Shown here: positions 1-64,000 of the stretch, in pieces
Position numbering within the stretch: the first letter of the stretch is position 1
How the letters are laid out: each line of letters opens with the position of its first letter
Assembly (NCBI GenBank): GCA_037783545.1
Contig: JBBELK010000162.1
Span: 186,001 to 250,000, forward strand
Reading direction: 5' to 3'
DNA: 64,000 bases
From: Henricia sp. BOLD:AAB3569
Taxonomy: Eukaryota > Echinodermata > Asteroidea > Spinulosida > Echinasteridae
Notes under the pieces: generated by a model
Told to the model about the DNA's origin: nothing
Seen by the model: the letters and a program-made list of their open reading frames with translations, nothing else
Database searches by the model: none
Program-made: the position numbers and the translations under genes

Positions 1-221
1 CATACACGTACATGTACATCAGTGTACATGTACATGTACAACACATGCCAGCCCAGTTCTGGATCTGCTTCTTTCATATTGCACCAGATATGACAAAGAA
101 GGGAGAATGCGGTTAAATCAGATGACAGGTTAATTTAATTAGTTAATTAATCCATCCGTCCTGTTCATCTCAGCAGGTGTAACAGGCTGTTGTGGTTTGT
201 GTCCTTCCTCCCTCTGTTCAG

Positions 222-52995
<52,774 letters not shown>

Positions 52996-53650
52996 GGGCG
53001 CCATACTCCATCTACCGCTCTAATTCAATTCAGGCGTTTAACGATACGAGCTCTTAACAACTGAATACAGGCCCCACTAAGAGTTTGACGCAGAAAGGCT
53101 ACATGCGCTGTGCGCCATGGGAAAACGTCGACACAAGCATTGCTAGACTTGTAATAGTGCATATTATTATGTTGTCTATTCTCAAGAAAAGAGCATAGAT
53201 TGGATTCCTTTCTTTGCAAATATTGTTAACCGTGTTTAAATATTCTCGCCTTTCTAAACAAACTGCAACCTCTATATAAGGTATTCGTTTTCAGATCAAA
53301 ATCTGATGCACTGTCAGAAGATGGCCTCTCCAACAGAAATGCTTGGTGGCGCTATGTATTGCGAAATGCCCGATTTGTTGTATGTGTAACAAAAAAGTGA
53401 TAATGCAAAGTAATCCGTGCACTGCAGCTTTTTCCAAACCGTAACTTTAGCTCCATTTGCATGGAGATGGAAACGGAGCCAAAGTTGTGGTTTGGAAAAT
53501 GCAAGTACCAAAATCAACATATACAGGGATGTGGTTTTTCCTGAAATCAGGTTTTTTCAGCCAAAAAACATGACCTCTGTGAATTGTGTGAATCCCACGC
53601 CGTAATAGCTTCACCCTGTGCGCTTGCAATTTCAGGTTTTTTTCCAAACA
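52996..53650 (+). other. FES/FER: Probable 3' UTR and flank of the kinase gene
   Basis: No further coding exon follows. I could not identify a convincing AATAAA signal close to the stop, so the transcript end is undefined. An inverted pair AAACCGTAACTTTAGCTCC / GGAGCCAAAGTTGTGGTTT lies near 53438-53496. Confidence 0.4.
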
Positions 53651-53654
53651 CATC

Positions 53655-53697
53655 CCTACGTATAAGCCGTGGCTTATAGTCCGGAAATTACGGTACA
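53655..53697. repeat. MITE end of TATAAGCCGCGGCTTATA type
   Basis: ACGTATAAGCCGTGGCTTAT followed by AGTCCGGAAATTACGGTA is the inverse of a terminus (TACCGTAATTTCCGGACTAT) common in invertebrate genomes. Only one end is present. Confidence 0.55.
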
Positions 53698-53998
53698 TGT
53701 AATCTTTTGGGAATTGACCTTTCTCAAATGGCGTAACTTCATGCAGATTGCCACGTGCATCAGGATTTGGAGCGTACATTTTTGTGACACGCATCAGCTG
53801 CTCTGTATTTCAAAAAATATTGAGCAACATGCACGTGTTGGAACATTTTCCATGTTGTGCTTTCGTGCACCCGATGGCGTTTAATACGCAGTTGTATTTT
53901 TCCTACAAAGATGGCGTCTGTAAGATTGGTCAGTTGTCAAATTGTCATTTTTGAAACAACTGGCTTTCTGCGTGTTTCTACTGAGGAGAGTTAACAGG

Positions 53999-55076
53999 TT
54001 AAAGGAACACACCGGCTTTGTTGGGCTATTTTGGGCTCGAAATAGACCCATACATGATTCTGATACATGAAGAGAACCTGAAAAGTAACCACCAAATTTG
54101 GCTGTTTTTGAGCATTTTTCAAAAAATCGAGGTCACGTGATTTATCACATGTTCTTGGAGTTAGTTTTGTTTCCAGCCGTATGAAAGTTTATTACTGTAG
54201 TACTGCATCAAATTCAGCTCTGATTTTTCAAAATATTTATAAGTATTTGAAAAAAGAGACTATTTATTCAAGTTAAACATAACTGTGAAAAATCGACATA
54301 AAATTTTGACTCAAAAAGTCCAAAGAACCGAAGCGAGTTTTACCGTGGACAGTGCACAGGCGAATGCGACATTTAGCCCCGTGGCACACACACTCTTTGA
54401 CCCGTATAGTGTCGTGGTTCTTGCAGCCAGACCGCCAGGTGTGTTTCGTCATTAGGTGTTTTAGTCTGTATACCTACTCTAGCTCCACGTACGCGGAACT
54501 GTCGCAACAGCCGGTTTCTAGTTGTATGTTCGTGAAGACAAACCATAAATGTCGGCTCCTCCAAAGAAAACAGAAAAACCCATTCAGTGGTCTGGGCTGT
54601 CCGGTGAAATCATCAGCAGAAAATGAGAGATATCCAAAGCAAAAGCTGGCAAGTGAAGAGCAAATCGTTTGCGACAAAGTCTTGAGGCTCGCGCGATAGT
54701 GAACGGCTGGTAAAGCCGATTACACATCTCGACACACATCTAGAACGCAGTGAATGCACAACATAGCAAAACGACAAGCTAATTTTGGTGAGTTTTTCTC
54801 GTTTACACAAAAACACATTTATGAAGGGATTAAAAGTAGGTTAGGGTCCTTGGCTAGGGTCCTCTGCGCTGATAAAAATGATGTTTATGGTGTTTTTGCG
54901 TCACTCGTGTTGCATTTCGCCGTAGCTCTGTGCACAAAATTTTGAGGACTTGGGTAACCAAAATGGAGATCCACTTTTTGGTTACCTCAACCTGAGGCTG
55001 TGATTAGTCAATTCTAAAATGGCCGGAGCTTACTGGATTGGTCTATTATGTAAACAGTTAGCCGGTGTGTTCCTTT
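53999..55076. mobile_element. ~1.1-kb TTAA-type element with AGGAACACACCGGCT ends
   Basis: TTAAAGGAACACACCGGCTT on the left pairs with AGCCGGTGTGTTCCT on the right; the right target site has changed to TTTA. The longest open frame inside (54352-54699) has no family resemblance. A left fragment of the same family lies at 50877. Confidence 0.75.
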
Positions 55077-55333
55077 ATTGCCGGGTAGTTCGGATTAGGA
55101 CCGGTTCACGTGCCTAGTAGAAACAGAATGGAGTGACAAGTTTTCCGGTTAATGCCGGGTACGCTACGGTAAACCATTAACCACATCTCCAAGTGGACCA
55201 TGCATTGTAATACCGATTGTCTTTCCCAGTAGAAACACAATTGGTGTAACATTTGCCAGGTGCCCTGGAAGTACACATAGCGAAGAATGCAGTGTGTGTG
55301 ACTCGAATAGCTTTCCGTGCTTCCAGCATGTGC

Positions 55334-55522
55334 CAGGCACAGATCCATAGGGGGCGGGTTTTGGGGGTCAAAACCCCTCCCTGCTCCGACACCAAAAAAT
55401 ATAATGTAATGCAATTTTTGTGTGTCCGCCTGTCCGAAACAAGCTGACATAAAAATCTGACGGGCAAAACCCCTCCCTGGTGGCAAAACCCCCTCCTGGA
55501 AAAATTCCTGGATCCGCCCCTG
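55334..55522. mobile_element. hAT-like MITE (CAGGGGCGGATCCAGG end)
   Basis: The right end reads CCTGGATCCGCCCCTG, the inverse of the classic terminus; the left end CAGGCACAGATCCATAGG is diverged. Interior AAAACCCCTCCCTG units and GTGTCCGCCTGTCC match the element at 5109. Confidence 0.7.
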
Positions 55523-55524
55523 TG

Positions 55525-56340
55525 TGCTGTTTAATGCTGAGCACGCGACATTTTATGCTGAACAACTGAAGAACCGGTTCACGCGTTGGTTAAAATAGCG
55601 GGTAATAAAAATAGCTCGGGCTGAGGCTAAAGCCAGTCATTTCGAAAATATACTACATGTACTCGAATTTTTTCTAAGGATTACTCATGTTCTCATGTAT
55701 ACATGTATAATTTTATAAAAGGAATATTTAAGAAAATTCAATGTGAATATATTTAGCACTTTAATAAAGAAAATATATTACGGCCGTTTGATGGCAAAAA
55801 ATCCTAACTCGTGATTGATTAAAATTACAAAAAATGTTTCACTTTTTTGTGCACTGCATTCTACCATGATCTGGAATGCAACCCTAAACTATATGAGATT
55901 ATTTTCCCAGATTATTCATTGTGTTTAAAAGATGTGATATGCAAATCAATTTTAAGAAATATTTTTGGGTGGGCACTCCGTTCTGATTGGCCAAGCCAAG
56001 CCAAGCCTGTTACTGGCATGTCTGAGGGCCTGTGCAGAGCATGATCTAAAACTGATCCAACACTTAAATTTCCTAAATTATTCAAAATAATACCCCAAAC
56101 AGTGAATAAATGTCCATATTTTACAATCATATTACAACAATTAACGGAATAATTTTGGCTGGGCACACTGTGCCATCACATTTTAAAGAAATAATTGAAA
56201 ATGCATGCAAAAAATTGTAGTTTTTGACAATTTTATTAATTATCCGTCCCTCGGGCTTCAAAACAACCTCTGCATAAAACTGTAAAGCCAATTTCAACAT
56301 GTGATAAACTGGGTGTGTGTATTAACATCAGTAGCAGGTA
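55525..56340. other. Gene-free 3' flank
   Basis: AT-rich sequence with no bounded element. Part (about 56085-56340) resembles 50095-50290 in reverse, including CATGTGATAAACTGGGTGTG and ACAGTGTGCCATCACAT. Confidence 0.5.
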
Positions 56341-56876
56341 AACATTAAACAATTGTTGACTGGTGTGGTATGGGATATGGAGTTTTAACACCCGAGGCAA
56401 AGCTGAGGGTGCTATAAGCTCCCGAGGGTGTTAAAACCCATAACCCACACCACACCAGTCAACAATTGTTTTGTTATATCCCGTCTTGGTTTCAGAATAT
56501 CGTTTCTATTATTTTAAATTGTACAAAAATTTCACAAATTTTAAATTGCACCTTGGTTAGTCTCTGGACTACCACGTGTGCGTGTGTAACATTGCGAAAG
56601 TGGCGCGCGTACGAGTTTGTTGTTTTGGCGCACAGCGTGTGGAATACTGGAATGTGCATGTCTCTAGTGGGCGTAACACGCAGTTTATTTTACCAACGGG
56701 ACAGCGCGCCACGCGTGCTATGGACGCGCAAAACGTGCACGCAGATCGCTTCATGGTAGGGCGATATGAACTAAAATTTGCATACGGCAGCGTATTTGCA
56801 TACGGTTTTTATTGCATGGACATGTGACCGTTCTGGACCAATGAAACTGCAGTATTTCAAGACGGGGTATAACAAA
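56340..56876. mobile_element. Composite of two inverted-repeat units
   Basis: GTTGACTGGTGTGGTATGGG pairs with its inverse near 56443-56462 around CCCGAGGGTGTTAAAA. Then TTGTTATATCCCGTCTTGGT (56470) pairs with TTCAAGACGGGGTATAACA (56857). The inner part at 56575-56755 is related to the 47050 hairpin. Confidence 0.65.
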
Positions 56877-57409
56877 CGGGTTCACTTTAGTTTTCATTTG
56901 TTGTATTGATTAAGGAAAGGCATTTATCTCCTGATTTCACGTGAGGGACGGAATTGGATCACGCTTCAGAGCTGCCAACCCTCCCGGATTTTGCAACAGA
57001 TTCTAAGGAAAATGGCTAATTTTGTGAGTCCTGGCATGGATAAAAACCCTCCTGGATTGTCAATTAACAACCTTGGGGATTTTTAGATGTGTTTGGAGTC
57101 ACGGAATGAACCTGTTTGCCCAGATGTCCTCCCCAAAATCCGGGAGGGTTGGCAGCTCTGCATGTACAAGGAAATTTTGAGTGGTACCTGGATTCCACCT
57201 GAAATTTCCAGACACCACCCAAAATGTCCATTGTATTTTTGTATTTTAAATGAGCCTGGATCAGCTGCTGATTTTCAATTATGGTCGCAACAACTTTGCC
57301 CAGGCTTGGTCCAACTAAATGTAATGATCTTAAAGTGATCTTGAAGTCAACATTTTAAACTCGCACTATTCTTATTTGTATGAATAAGTGATTTTGTTTT
57401 TAGGGATTA

Positions 57410-57625
57410 TGACCCAGTTTGGGAAATCTGGATGCAGTGAAAAGCAACTTGGCTCCACCGGGATTTGAACTGCGGACCTTCTGCTCAACGTGCAGACGCT
57501 CTACCAATTGAGCTATGAAGCCAACTGGTTGTCTTGAATCACGGTAGTGTAGTTGTTCTTCACTGATTGGGATTGGCTATCACGTGAGCTTAGCAAGCCC
57601 TACAGAGAAATAACCACCCCTCCCA
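57410..57625 (-). repeat. Dispersed cassette containing a tRNA-like sequence, copy 2
   Basis: This is the inverse of 48460-48665, sharing both flanks. The tRNA-like core is at 57450-57522. Confidence 0.7.
57450..57522 (-). tRNA. tRNA-like sequence, copy 2 (GTT anticodon position, probable pseudo-tRNA)
   Basis: On the minus strand the acceptor stem (GGCTTCA/TGGAGCC), D arm GCTCAATTGGTAGAGC and anticodon stem TCTGC/GCAGA are intact. The loop ACGTTGA again has C at position 33. The B box is AGTTCAAATCC, weaker than copy 1, while the D arm is better. Confidence 0.45.
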
Positions 57626-57761
57626 GAGATCACTTAAGATACGCCCCAAACCCCTGCCTGTATGAATAAGTGATTATTGTTTTAGGGATTATGACCCAGG
57701 GACCGCTGGGGTGAATGAATTCGATACAAATGTGGACAAATTCTTAATCCTTTAAAGGCCC

Positions 57762-58282
57762 TGTAGATGATCTGTTTTTGAGCGATTCTGCGAATAAAAC
57801 CATTATAAATCAAAAGAAAGACATCAACAAACTCATCCGAAGAAATTTCAGCTTTGTCAAATGTACCACGTTTTAAAAAACCATGAAAATCCATATGCAT
57901 TTTCCTGGTCTTGGCGGGGTGTTTCAAATATTCGTTCTCAGTTGATCGGGTACTATGTGGCTTGCGTCATGCACTCTGTGGCGCACATACTGCGTGTGCG
58001 CGCGATCCATAAAAATGCATCGCGTTGGAACACGCACACGGAGTACACAGCGCCCATGCATTTTGGACCGCGTAGATGCGAACCAAAAATAAGTAAATCG
58101 TTTGCAAACGATCTAAATAATTTCATCTTTACGGATTATTTTCTGGTAAAATTATATCATTTTGAGCGAAAACCTTTCATTGGATAGTTGCTATTAATTC
58201 AATCTTTACTTTCAGAACTTTTCTCCTGTAAACTCGTCGATTACTTTTTGGGGTCATTGCAAATGATACACTGGGCCTTTAA
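57762..58282. mobile_element. 521-bp TTAA-type element (AGGCCC family)
   Basis: TTAAAGGCCCTGTAGATGAT on the left and TTGCAAATGATACACTGGGC with TTAA on the right. Its first ~250 bp recur nearly identically at 62041. The right terminus is the motif that also codes the FReD C-terminus. Confidence 0.8.
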
Positions 58283-58710
58283 CATGTGGCATATATACCC
58301 ATAGAAAACCCAAGCAATGCATGAAGGTGAATGTTTTGTGTACAATTTCGTATTATTTTGCACAAAATTCATCTTTTTTACAGAAAGTTATCTATTTTCT
58401 TAGTCGATTTGTTTTGTGTAAAAGCACCCATTTTTGTAGTATGAAAACTTCATTAATTAGGAGTTACTTGTACACACAAGGACTTAATATATTCGTATTT
58501 TGAAGATATGTAAATATTCAAATTTAAGGATATTTACATAATCGCATATTATTCACCAGGTATATTTTATTGTAAATACACCTATGTGTGATGTATGCAT
58601 GTAACCTAATACAATGTCACTGTATGCTTTGGTTAAATTTCAAGGTTTAGGGTGAATCAACATTTAACATTTTTGTTTTCGCGTAATGAAATGCAATGCA
58701 TGGGGTGATA

Positions 58711-59031
58711 CTATATACCGGAAAACACCGGAAAACTCACCGGAAAACACCGGAAAACATACTAAATACCGGAAAACACTAAATACCGGTAAATACCGGA
58801 AAACACCGGAAAACATACTAAATACCGGAAAACACACTAAACACCGGAAAACACACTAAATACCGGAAAACACACTAAATACCGGAAAACACCCGAAAGC
58901 ACTTAAAACACCACCCCCACAACCTGCAGAAAACACCATAAAATACTGTTTTCCGGTGTTTTCCGGTATTTAGTATGTTTTCCGGTATTTAGTATGTTTT
59001 CCGGTGTTTTCTGGTGTTTTCCGGTATACTA
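58711..59031. mobile_element. Foldback array of CCGGAAAACA repeats
   Basis: TATACCGGAAAACACCGG starts a tandem array of CCGGAAAACAC and ACTAAATACCGG units on the left, and the right part is the inverted array ending in CCGGTATA. CTA flanks both sides (58711-58713, 59029-59031), a plausible 3-bp target duplication. Outside, GCAATGCATG occurs on both sides. Confidence 0.7.
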
Positions 59032-59208
59032 CCGCAATGCATGTCGCTTTGGAATTTGGAATGAATCGAGGCACTGAAAGCCACAGATCTACCCAAGTTG
59101 ATTCTGTGGTTTTCAGTATGTCGATTCACTCAAAATTTCTTATTCCACTTTTTCTAAAAGCGACACGCATCAGATTTATGCACGAAAAGGCTCAGTGTCA
59201 ATTTGACA

Positions 59209-59586
59209 TTGAAGGCCCTGTGTATCATTTGCAAGATAAAACGTTTTGCAGATTCGTGGAATAAGAGTGTAACATATCTAAGAAAGAATGTTGGTAAACT
59301 AGCCTGAAGACATTTGAGCTATATAGATGCATCAATGCTTCAGAAAACCTTGAAAATCTATATATGGATTTTGTGTACAAGTGAATGGTAAAAATGTCTG
59401 TGCACGCGGGACCTTTTTTAGAAAACCATCTTCGGTTGTCAATTTCCAGCATGAAATACCATATTGGACGGAAATAAATGTATGTGGTGTTTATTACCAT
59501 TGCTATCAACACGTTGAGTAAGGTTTTTCTTGCCAAATCATGAAAAACAAAATTTGGTCATTGCAAATGATACAATGGGCCTTTAA
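59209..59586. mobile_element. TTAA-type element (AGGCCC family), short copy
   Basis: It starts AGGCCCTGTGTATCATTTGC after TTGA and ends TTGCAAATGATACAATGGGC with TTAA. Internal AAGAATGTTGGTAAACTAGC matches 28927-29674. Confidence 0.78.
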
Positions 59587-60086
59587 AAAGAAGAGCACGT
59601 TTGTAACTTTATTGAATAATCATAATTTCATTGGATCCAATGCCTAATCAGTGTCTTTCAGTATTTACATGTTGTGAACTTGGAAATCAAGTAGGCCTAC
59701 ATGTATTTCACAGTAAAACGCGTTACCAAATGTTTCACACACCGAGGATTTTTTTGTTTTGCTGTAGACACTAAAAAAGTTGACATGATGATGTCACACA
59801 CTGTCCTCGTGAGAAATCAAACGTAATATTGCATGTCCTTGCAGAAAAAGGAAACTGATGGATTTTCCAAAGCGTTGCTATACTAGTCTCTGTATGTGCC
59901 AGGCTTCCCAGATATATTTAAATCTCAAAATCGTATCTACAGACTAATCCGACGAACGAAAACTGCGGTGTACAACACATATATCTCCAACGTGTTTACA
60001 TGACGTCACAATAGACATACACCGCAGTAACAATGCAATAACCACAATAGGGTGGGCTCACTAAATGTTATTTGGATTACACTATA

Positions 60087-60242
60087 GCCAATAGAGCTTC
60101 TACACCGGCGGCCATGACAGGGGGCAGGTTTTCTTATGTAAATGATGTAACAATAGAACCACAAAGCACCTACTCATGCATGATGCACGGTGACAATGTG
60201 ACTGCCCCCTGTCATGGCCGCCGTGCAAAGGCTCTATTAGCC
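60087..60242. mobile_element. Hairpin MITE with GGCGGCCATGACAGGGGGCA arms
   Basis: CCAATAGAGC on the left pairs with GCTCTATTAG on the right, and GGCCATGACAGGGGGCAG pairs with CTGCCCCCTGTCATGGCC. A decayed relative is at 22805-22934. Confidence 0.75.
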
Positions 60243-60249
60243 ATTTCAA

Positions 60250-61050
60250 TTGTAATATAGTAATAAACTGCTATTTGCAAACGTTTGTACAACAGACATG
60301 TACCAGTGTTGACCACACACTTGGGAAAATTGCCTCTCCGAAACGAAACTGTAGGTGGCGCTTTATACTACTGTGAAACTTGCAAATTCCTTTTCTATTT
60401 TACATGTACATGTATGTCTTGTCGATTATATGAGCCTATGTATCCTTGAAACCGTTCAGGGTTTTACAAACTGTATTTTGGATTAAAACTGTAAATATCT
60501 ATCTAGGAAATTGTATAGATTTATAGTAATCAATGGAGGATAAGCTGCACTGTATACCAAGGGGGACAAGGTTGTCAGTAATTAGAAATCATGTTAGCCG
60601 ATCTTTTTTGTATAAATTATTTATCCGTTCTTCCAATTATTTTTGGGCATGCATGCATCCCATAGCATAGAGTTGCACTAGCATAGACTACTAAAGTGTG
60701 ACGTCATCATTACCAGGGCAACTGAGTTGAAACAGTCACTGGTAATCGGAAATGTCCATTGCTAAAATGCATGGAAACAGCTCACTGCATGCAACACGTA
60801 CACAACGCCTATCAACTAGCCCAATTTTGTGAATTGTAATGAAAAATTTAATGAGTTATTGTCCATTACAAAAAGAGGACATGGACAAAAATGCATGTCT
60901 TCAATCAAGGTTTCCTCAAATAGCGCACAACTGAAAGTATTATATTTCTTCAATTAGTTCTTTTCTGACGTCTATACTTTCATCAGTTTAAAGAATTGTT
61001 GAACAATCATGGTGTCCTATGCCTACATAATTTGACATTTCCCAATTGGA
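60250..61050. other. Gene-free flank
   Basis: No exon, bounded transposon or structured RNA was recognised. It contains one TACATGTACATGTA tract near 60403. Confidence 0.5.
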
Positions 61051-61053
61051 AAT

Positions 61054-61502
61054 TAAACTCTTCAAAAAAAGTTCGGAAACTCGGGTTTGACTGACAATTT
61101 CTCTTCTGTTACAAAGTCATTTTCCTTGAAATTTGTATTATTGGAAAGGCCTATGATGTGTCATTTGTTATGATTAAGCAAGTGGGTGGTGTGCAGCACA
61201 GCTAAATATACGGGGTGGGTGTAAAGCGAAATGTCACAAAATGCATTGCTATTGTCATACAGTCATTTTGCTTGGAGGATGGGAATGTGTCAATACACTT
61301 TTTGACAATAGCAATGCATTTTGTGACATTTTACTTTACACCCACCCCAATATTTAGCTGTGCTGCACATCCCCCCAATTGCTTAATCATTGTAAAGAGG
61401 AATAACAGGGCTTTCCAATGATACCCAATTCAAAGAAAATGACTTTGTAACAAGAGAGAAATTGTCAGTCAAACTTGAGTTTCCGAACTTTTTTTGAGTT
61501 TA
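61054..61502. mobile_element. TIR MITE with AAACTCTTCAAAAAAAGTT ends, copy 2
   Basis: TAAACTCTTCAAAAAAAGTT on the left is inverted at the right. GCATTGCTATTGTCA and TGACAATAGCAATGC form the inner hairpin, as at 9915-10238. TA borders. Confidence 0.78.
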
Positions 61503-62040
61503 GTTTGCAGTACAATTTTAGATTCAACACCGAACGTTTTTAACCGAAGCTTGTTGCATTTGTTTTCGATTAAGGATATTTTGAAGAAAAAAGAAGTAAA
61601 TTTCTGGTTTATTTTAAGATTGTCAACTTTATCATAGAATTGCCCTGTAAATTGTTCAGCCTTCAGGCAAAAATGCTCATTTGGTTACAGCCTTTGGGAA
61701 AAAAATACTTAATATTGTATCATGATAATTATTGTATAATTTGTACAACTGCTTAAACAGGATATTGTGAATGTTTTTATAATCTAAGAATAATTTTATT
61801 TTTCTGGTGCATATGGTATAGATGTTAATGATACCGAATGCTCATGGGTTTTATTTTATGCAAATATCACATGGCATATATTAAAAGTAGAATGATTTTC
61901 TTGATGGTAAATATTCTTGTTCATAAACAAACATGTATTACTCAGAAAGCTTTTTCTAAATAAATTGCTTATTTTTAATTGCATTTGTCGGGTTGAATAT
62001 TATTACTGGTGACTCGGGGCGACTTATTTTAATTTTTGAC

Positions 62041-62340
62041 TTAAAGGCCCTGTAGATGATCTGTTTTTGAGCGATTCTGCGAATAAAACCATTATAAATC
62101 AAAAGAAAGACATCAACAAACTCATCCGAAGAAATTTCAGCTTTGTCAAATGTACCACGTTTAAAAAAACCATGAAAATCCATATGCGTTTTCCTGGTCT
62201 TGGCGGGGTGTTTTAAATATTCGTTCTTAGTTGATCGGGTACTACTTGTACATGTATGTGGCTTGCGTCATGCACTTTGCGGCGCACATCATATACTGCA
62301 TGTGCGCCCGATCCATAAAAATGCATCGCGTTGGAACCAC
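62041..62340. mobile_element. TTAA-type element (AGGCCC family), left part
   Basis: TTAAAGGCCCTGTAGATGAT to about 62335 closely follows 57762-58030. The matching right terminus was not found within the window. Confidence 0.72.
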
Positions 62341-62767
62341 GGACGTATATATAATTTCTGGACTCGCAATGCACATGCTTTATACCGTAGTCGTGCGTGA
62401 AGCCAAGCGGCCATTTTGCAGTGCCTATTGAAACGTGCGTAAACACCGCGACATGTGTGAAAATGCACAAACTCGTCCTTCGTGCGTGGCATAATCGTGC
62501 TATAAATTATATATACGTCCGTGGCATACGTACGTACGTACGTGGGGGAAAAGTCACGTACGCGGAGCGCGCAGGCCTGTGGCGCGCGCACAGATTTCCA
62601 TTCAAAATAAACGTTTGAAAGGCGTGCGCGCGTAGCGTTTTTTGTGTTCGAACATAACGCGCGATGGACGCGGACCACTTGACAGCGCCCTCACGTGTTC
62701 AGGAATACGGCCTATAGGGATGCGTAAACTGTCCAAGGTATTAGTGAGGTTTCGGTGTGCATGGTTA

Positions 62768-62942
62768 GTAATTAGGGGTTAAAAGTAGGTTTGGCCAATC
62801 TTAAACGCACGTTTAAAGCCAGCTAGGGGTCCTGGGCACTGATAATGCCCGAGCCGCCAGGCGAGGGCATTATCAGTGCCCAGGACCCCTAGCTGGTTTT
62901 AAACGGGTTGTTTAAGTTTGGCCAAACCTACTTTTAATCCCA
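62768..62942. mobile_element. Near-perfect hairpin with CTAGGGGTCCTGGGCACTGA arms
   Basis: GCTAGGGGTCCTGGGCACTG and ATAATGCCC (62822-62850) pair exactly with 62864-62893 across a short GC-rich loop. Pairing resumes outward with AAAAGTAGGTTTGGCC and its inverse. It is probably a MITE. Confidence 0.8.
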
Positions 62943-64000
62943 TTCATAAATACTTTTTCGTGTAAATCGGTAAAATTCACCAAAATTAGCTTGCCATCTT
63001 TTGCATTCACTTTCCTATGCCTACAGTCTCAACACGGCGTTCGTACAAATGCGAGCTGTGCGTGATGTTGTTTTTGTTCGATCGCGCGCGTTACGCGTAA
63101 CGCAGGCGTGTTGCTCGCGCACGCACACGACTGGATATAAGTCACAGATATCTATCTGTGATATAAGTGCACAATTTGCTTGCAGGCGAGTGCAGTTTCC
63201 TTGTGCATGTGCGTGTTCCATATACGCGCTGACTAGGGCACAAACGCGGGACAGCCAGCCGGGCATTATCACTATTCTTTATCGCTAATTTAAGACTGCC
63301 CACGTGACGTGCTCTCAGCCAATAGAGATGCGTAAACTGTCCAATGTATTTATGAATTACGACTACGATTAGCCAAACCTCAAAATCGTTACCTTTCGCT
63401 GTCCGTTTTTCACTAAGGTGTAGAGGCGTACGTTGCTATCAGCGTAAACAACAAAACAACACTTGGGATATTTGTGTAAACGCCACAAGTACGCACAAAT
63501 CGATGACGTAAAATTCACTAATAGTCGTCGTTTTGCCTAACCGTATGCGACCGAAACCTCCCTATTTAGCTTTTCCGCAAATCCTGCGGAAAAGGTATTG
63601 TTTTTGTCCGGATTTTTTTTTTTTTTTTTCCAACCCGGAAGTACCATTAACAATGCACATAAACCGTTCGGATCACTTTTTCAATATGTTCCTCAATTCT
63701 GATAACAATGAAACTTGGTATGAATAAAGATCATATTGTAAGGACGGTCCTAAAACAAATACGTCATTATGACGTCATCAGGTGTCGGGTTAAAGGGGCA
63801 TGAAATTTAATGTTTTCCATATTCAAAAATTCATAAAAAATCAACCGTTTGACCTACGATCTTGATTCCTTCGGCATATACGATCACTGATAATTGTCTT
63901 TGAGATGCCGACATGCCTTGACCTTTGACCTCATTCCCTATTGGTCAAACAGACTTTGCCTTGTAGTTTGAAAGTGTTAAGGGGTAGAGGGATGTGGTAA
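62943..64000. other. Gene-free end of window
   Basis: It contains a small palindrome at about 63135-63168 (ATAAGTCACAGATATC and inverse) and a poly-T run at 63608-63629. No protein-coding exon is supported. Confidence 0.5.

Noticed and set aside
54352-54699. 115-residue frame as a transposase remnant in the 1.1-kb TTAA element
   Set aside because: No DDE motif or recognisable domain; length is within chance for the local composition.

Overview
The window is animal genomic DNA: long introns with GT/AG borders, AT-rich sequence, very dense small transposons, and abundant TACATGTA-type simple repeats. The intron style, a secreted fibrinogen-domain gene and the mobile-element types fit a marine invertebrate, perhaps an echinoderm or another invertebrate deuterostome. 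The species cannot be fixed from the sequence.

One host gene dominates. Fourteen plus-strand exons between 222 and 52995 encode the C-terminal 703 residues of a FES/FER (Fps) non-receptor tyrosine kinase: the end of the F-BAR domain, a coiled-coil region, a linker, SH2 and the complete tyrosine kinase domain up to the stop codon. All junctions carry GT/AG and keep the frame. The first F-BAR exons and the promoter lie upstream of the window. Introns total about 50 kb.

A second gene lies antisense inside the 16.9-kb first intron. It is an uninterrupted 352-codon reading frame (12858-13916, minus) for a secreted PAN/Apple-like plus fibrinogen-related (FReD, ficolin-like) protein. Its last nine codons and stop lie in the terminal repeat of a dispersed TTAA-type element, and an imperfect ~105-bp tandem duplication sits just upstream of its start.

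The rest is mostly mobile DNA. 1.7-2.8 kb and 39.3-41.1 kb: two decayed antisense non-LTR retrotransposons. 3.4-4.7 kb: a minisatellite with higher-order structure. 6.27-9.78 kb: a 3.5-kb foldback element with ~1.2-kb arms and a 6-bp target duplication. Elsewhere: several TTAA-flanked hairpin MITE families (members at 8.0, 20.3, 28.9, 35.4, 40.5, 46.0, 49.1, 54.0, 57.8, 59.2 and 62.0 kb), hAT-like elements (one with a perfect 8-bp duplication 66 bp before the last coding exon), a pogo-like element at 44.8 kb, tRNA-related SINEs, and a tRNA-like cassette repeated at 48.5 and 57.5 kb. Many elements are nested. After 53 kb there is only 3' flank and repeats. No CRISPR array, rRNA or prokaryotic operon is present.

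The two genes share no evident pathway. The kinase is a cytoplasmic signalling enzyme at membranes and cytoskeleton, and the FReD protein looks like a secreted lectin-type recognition molecule. The most unusual signals are structural: transposon sequence reused as coding sequence, an intron 3' end duplicated up to its splice acceptor, the foldback element, and the tRNA-like cassette.
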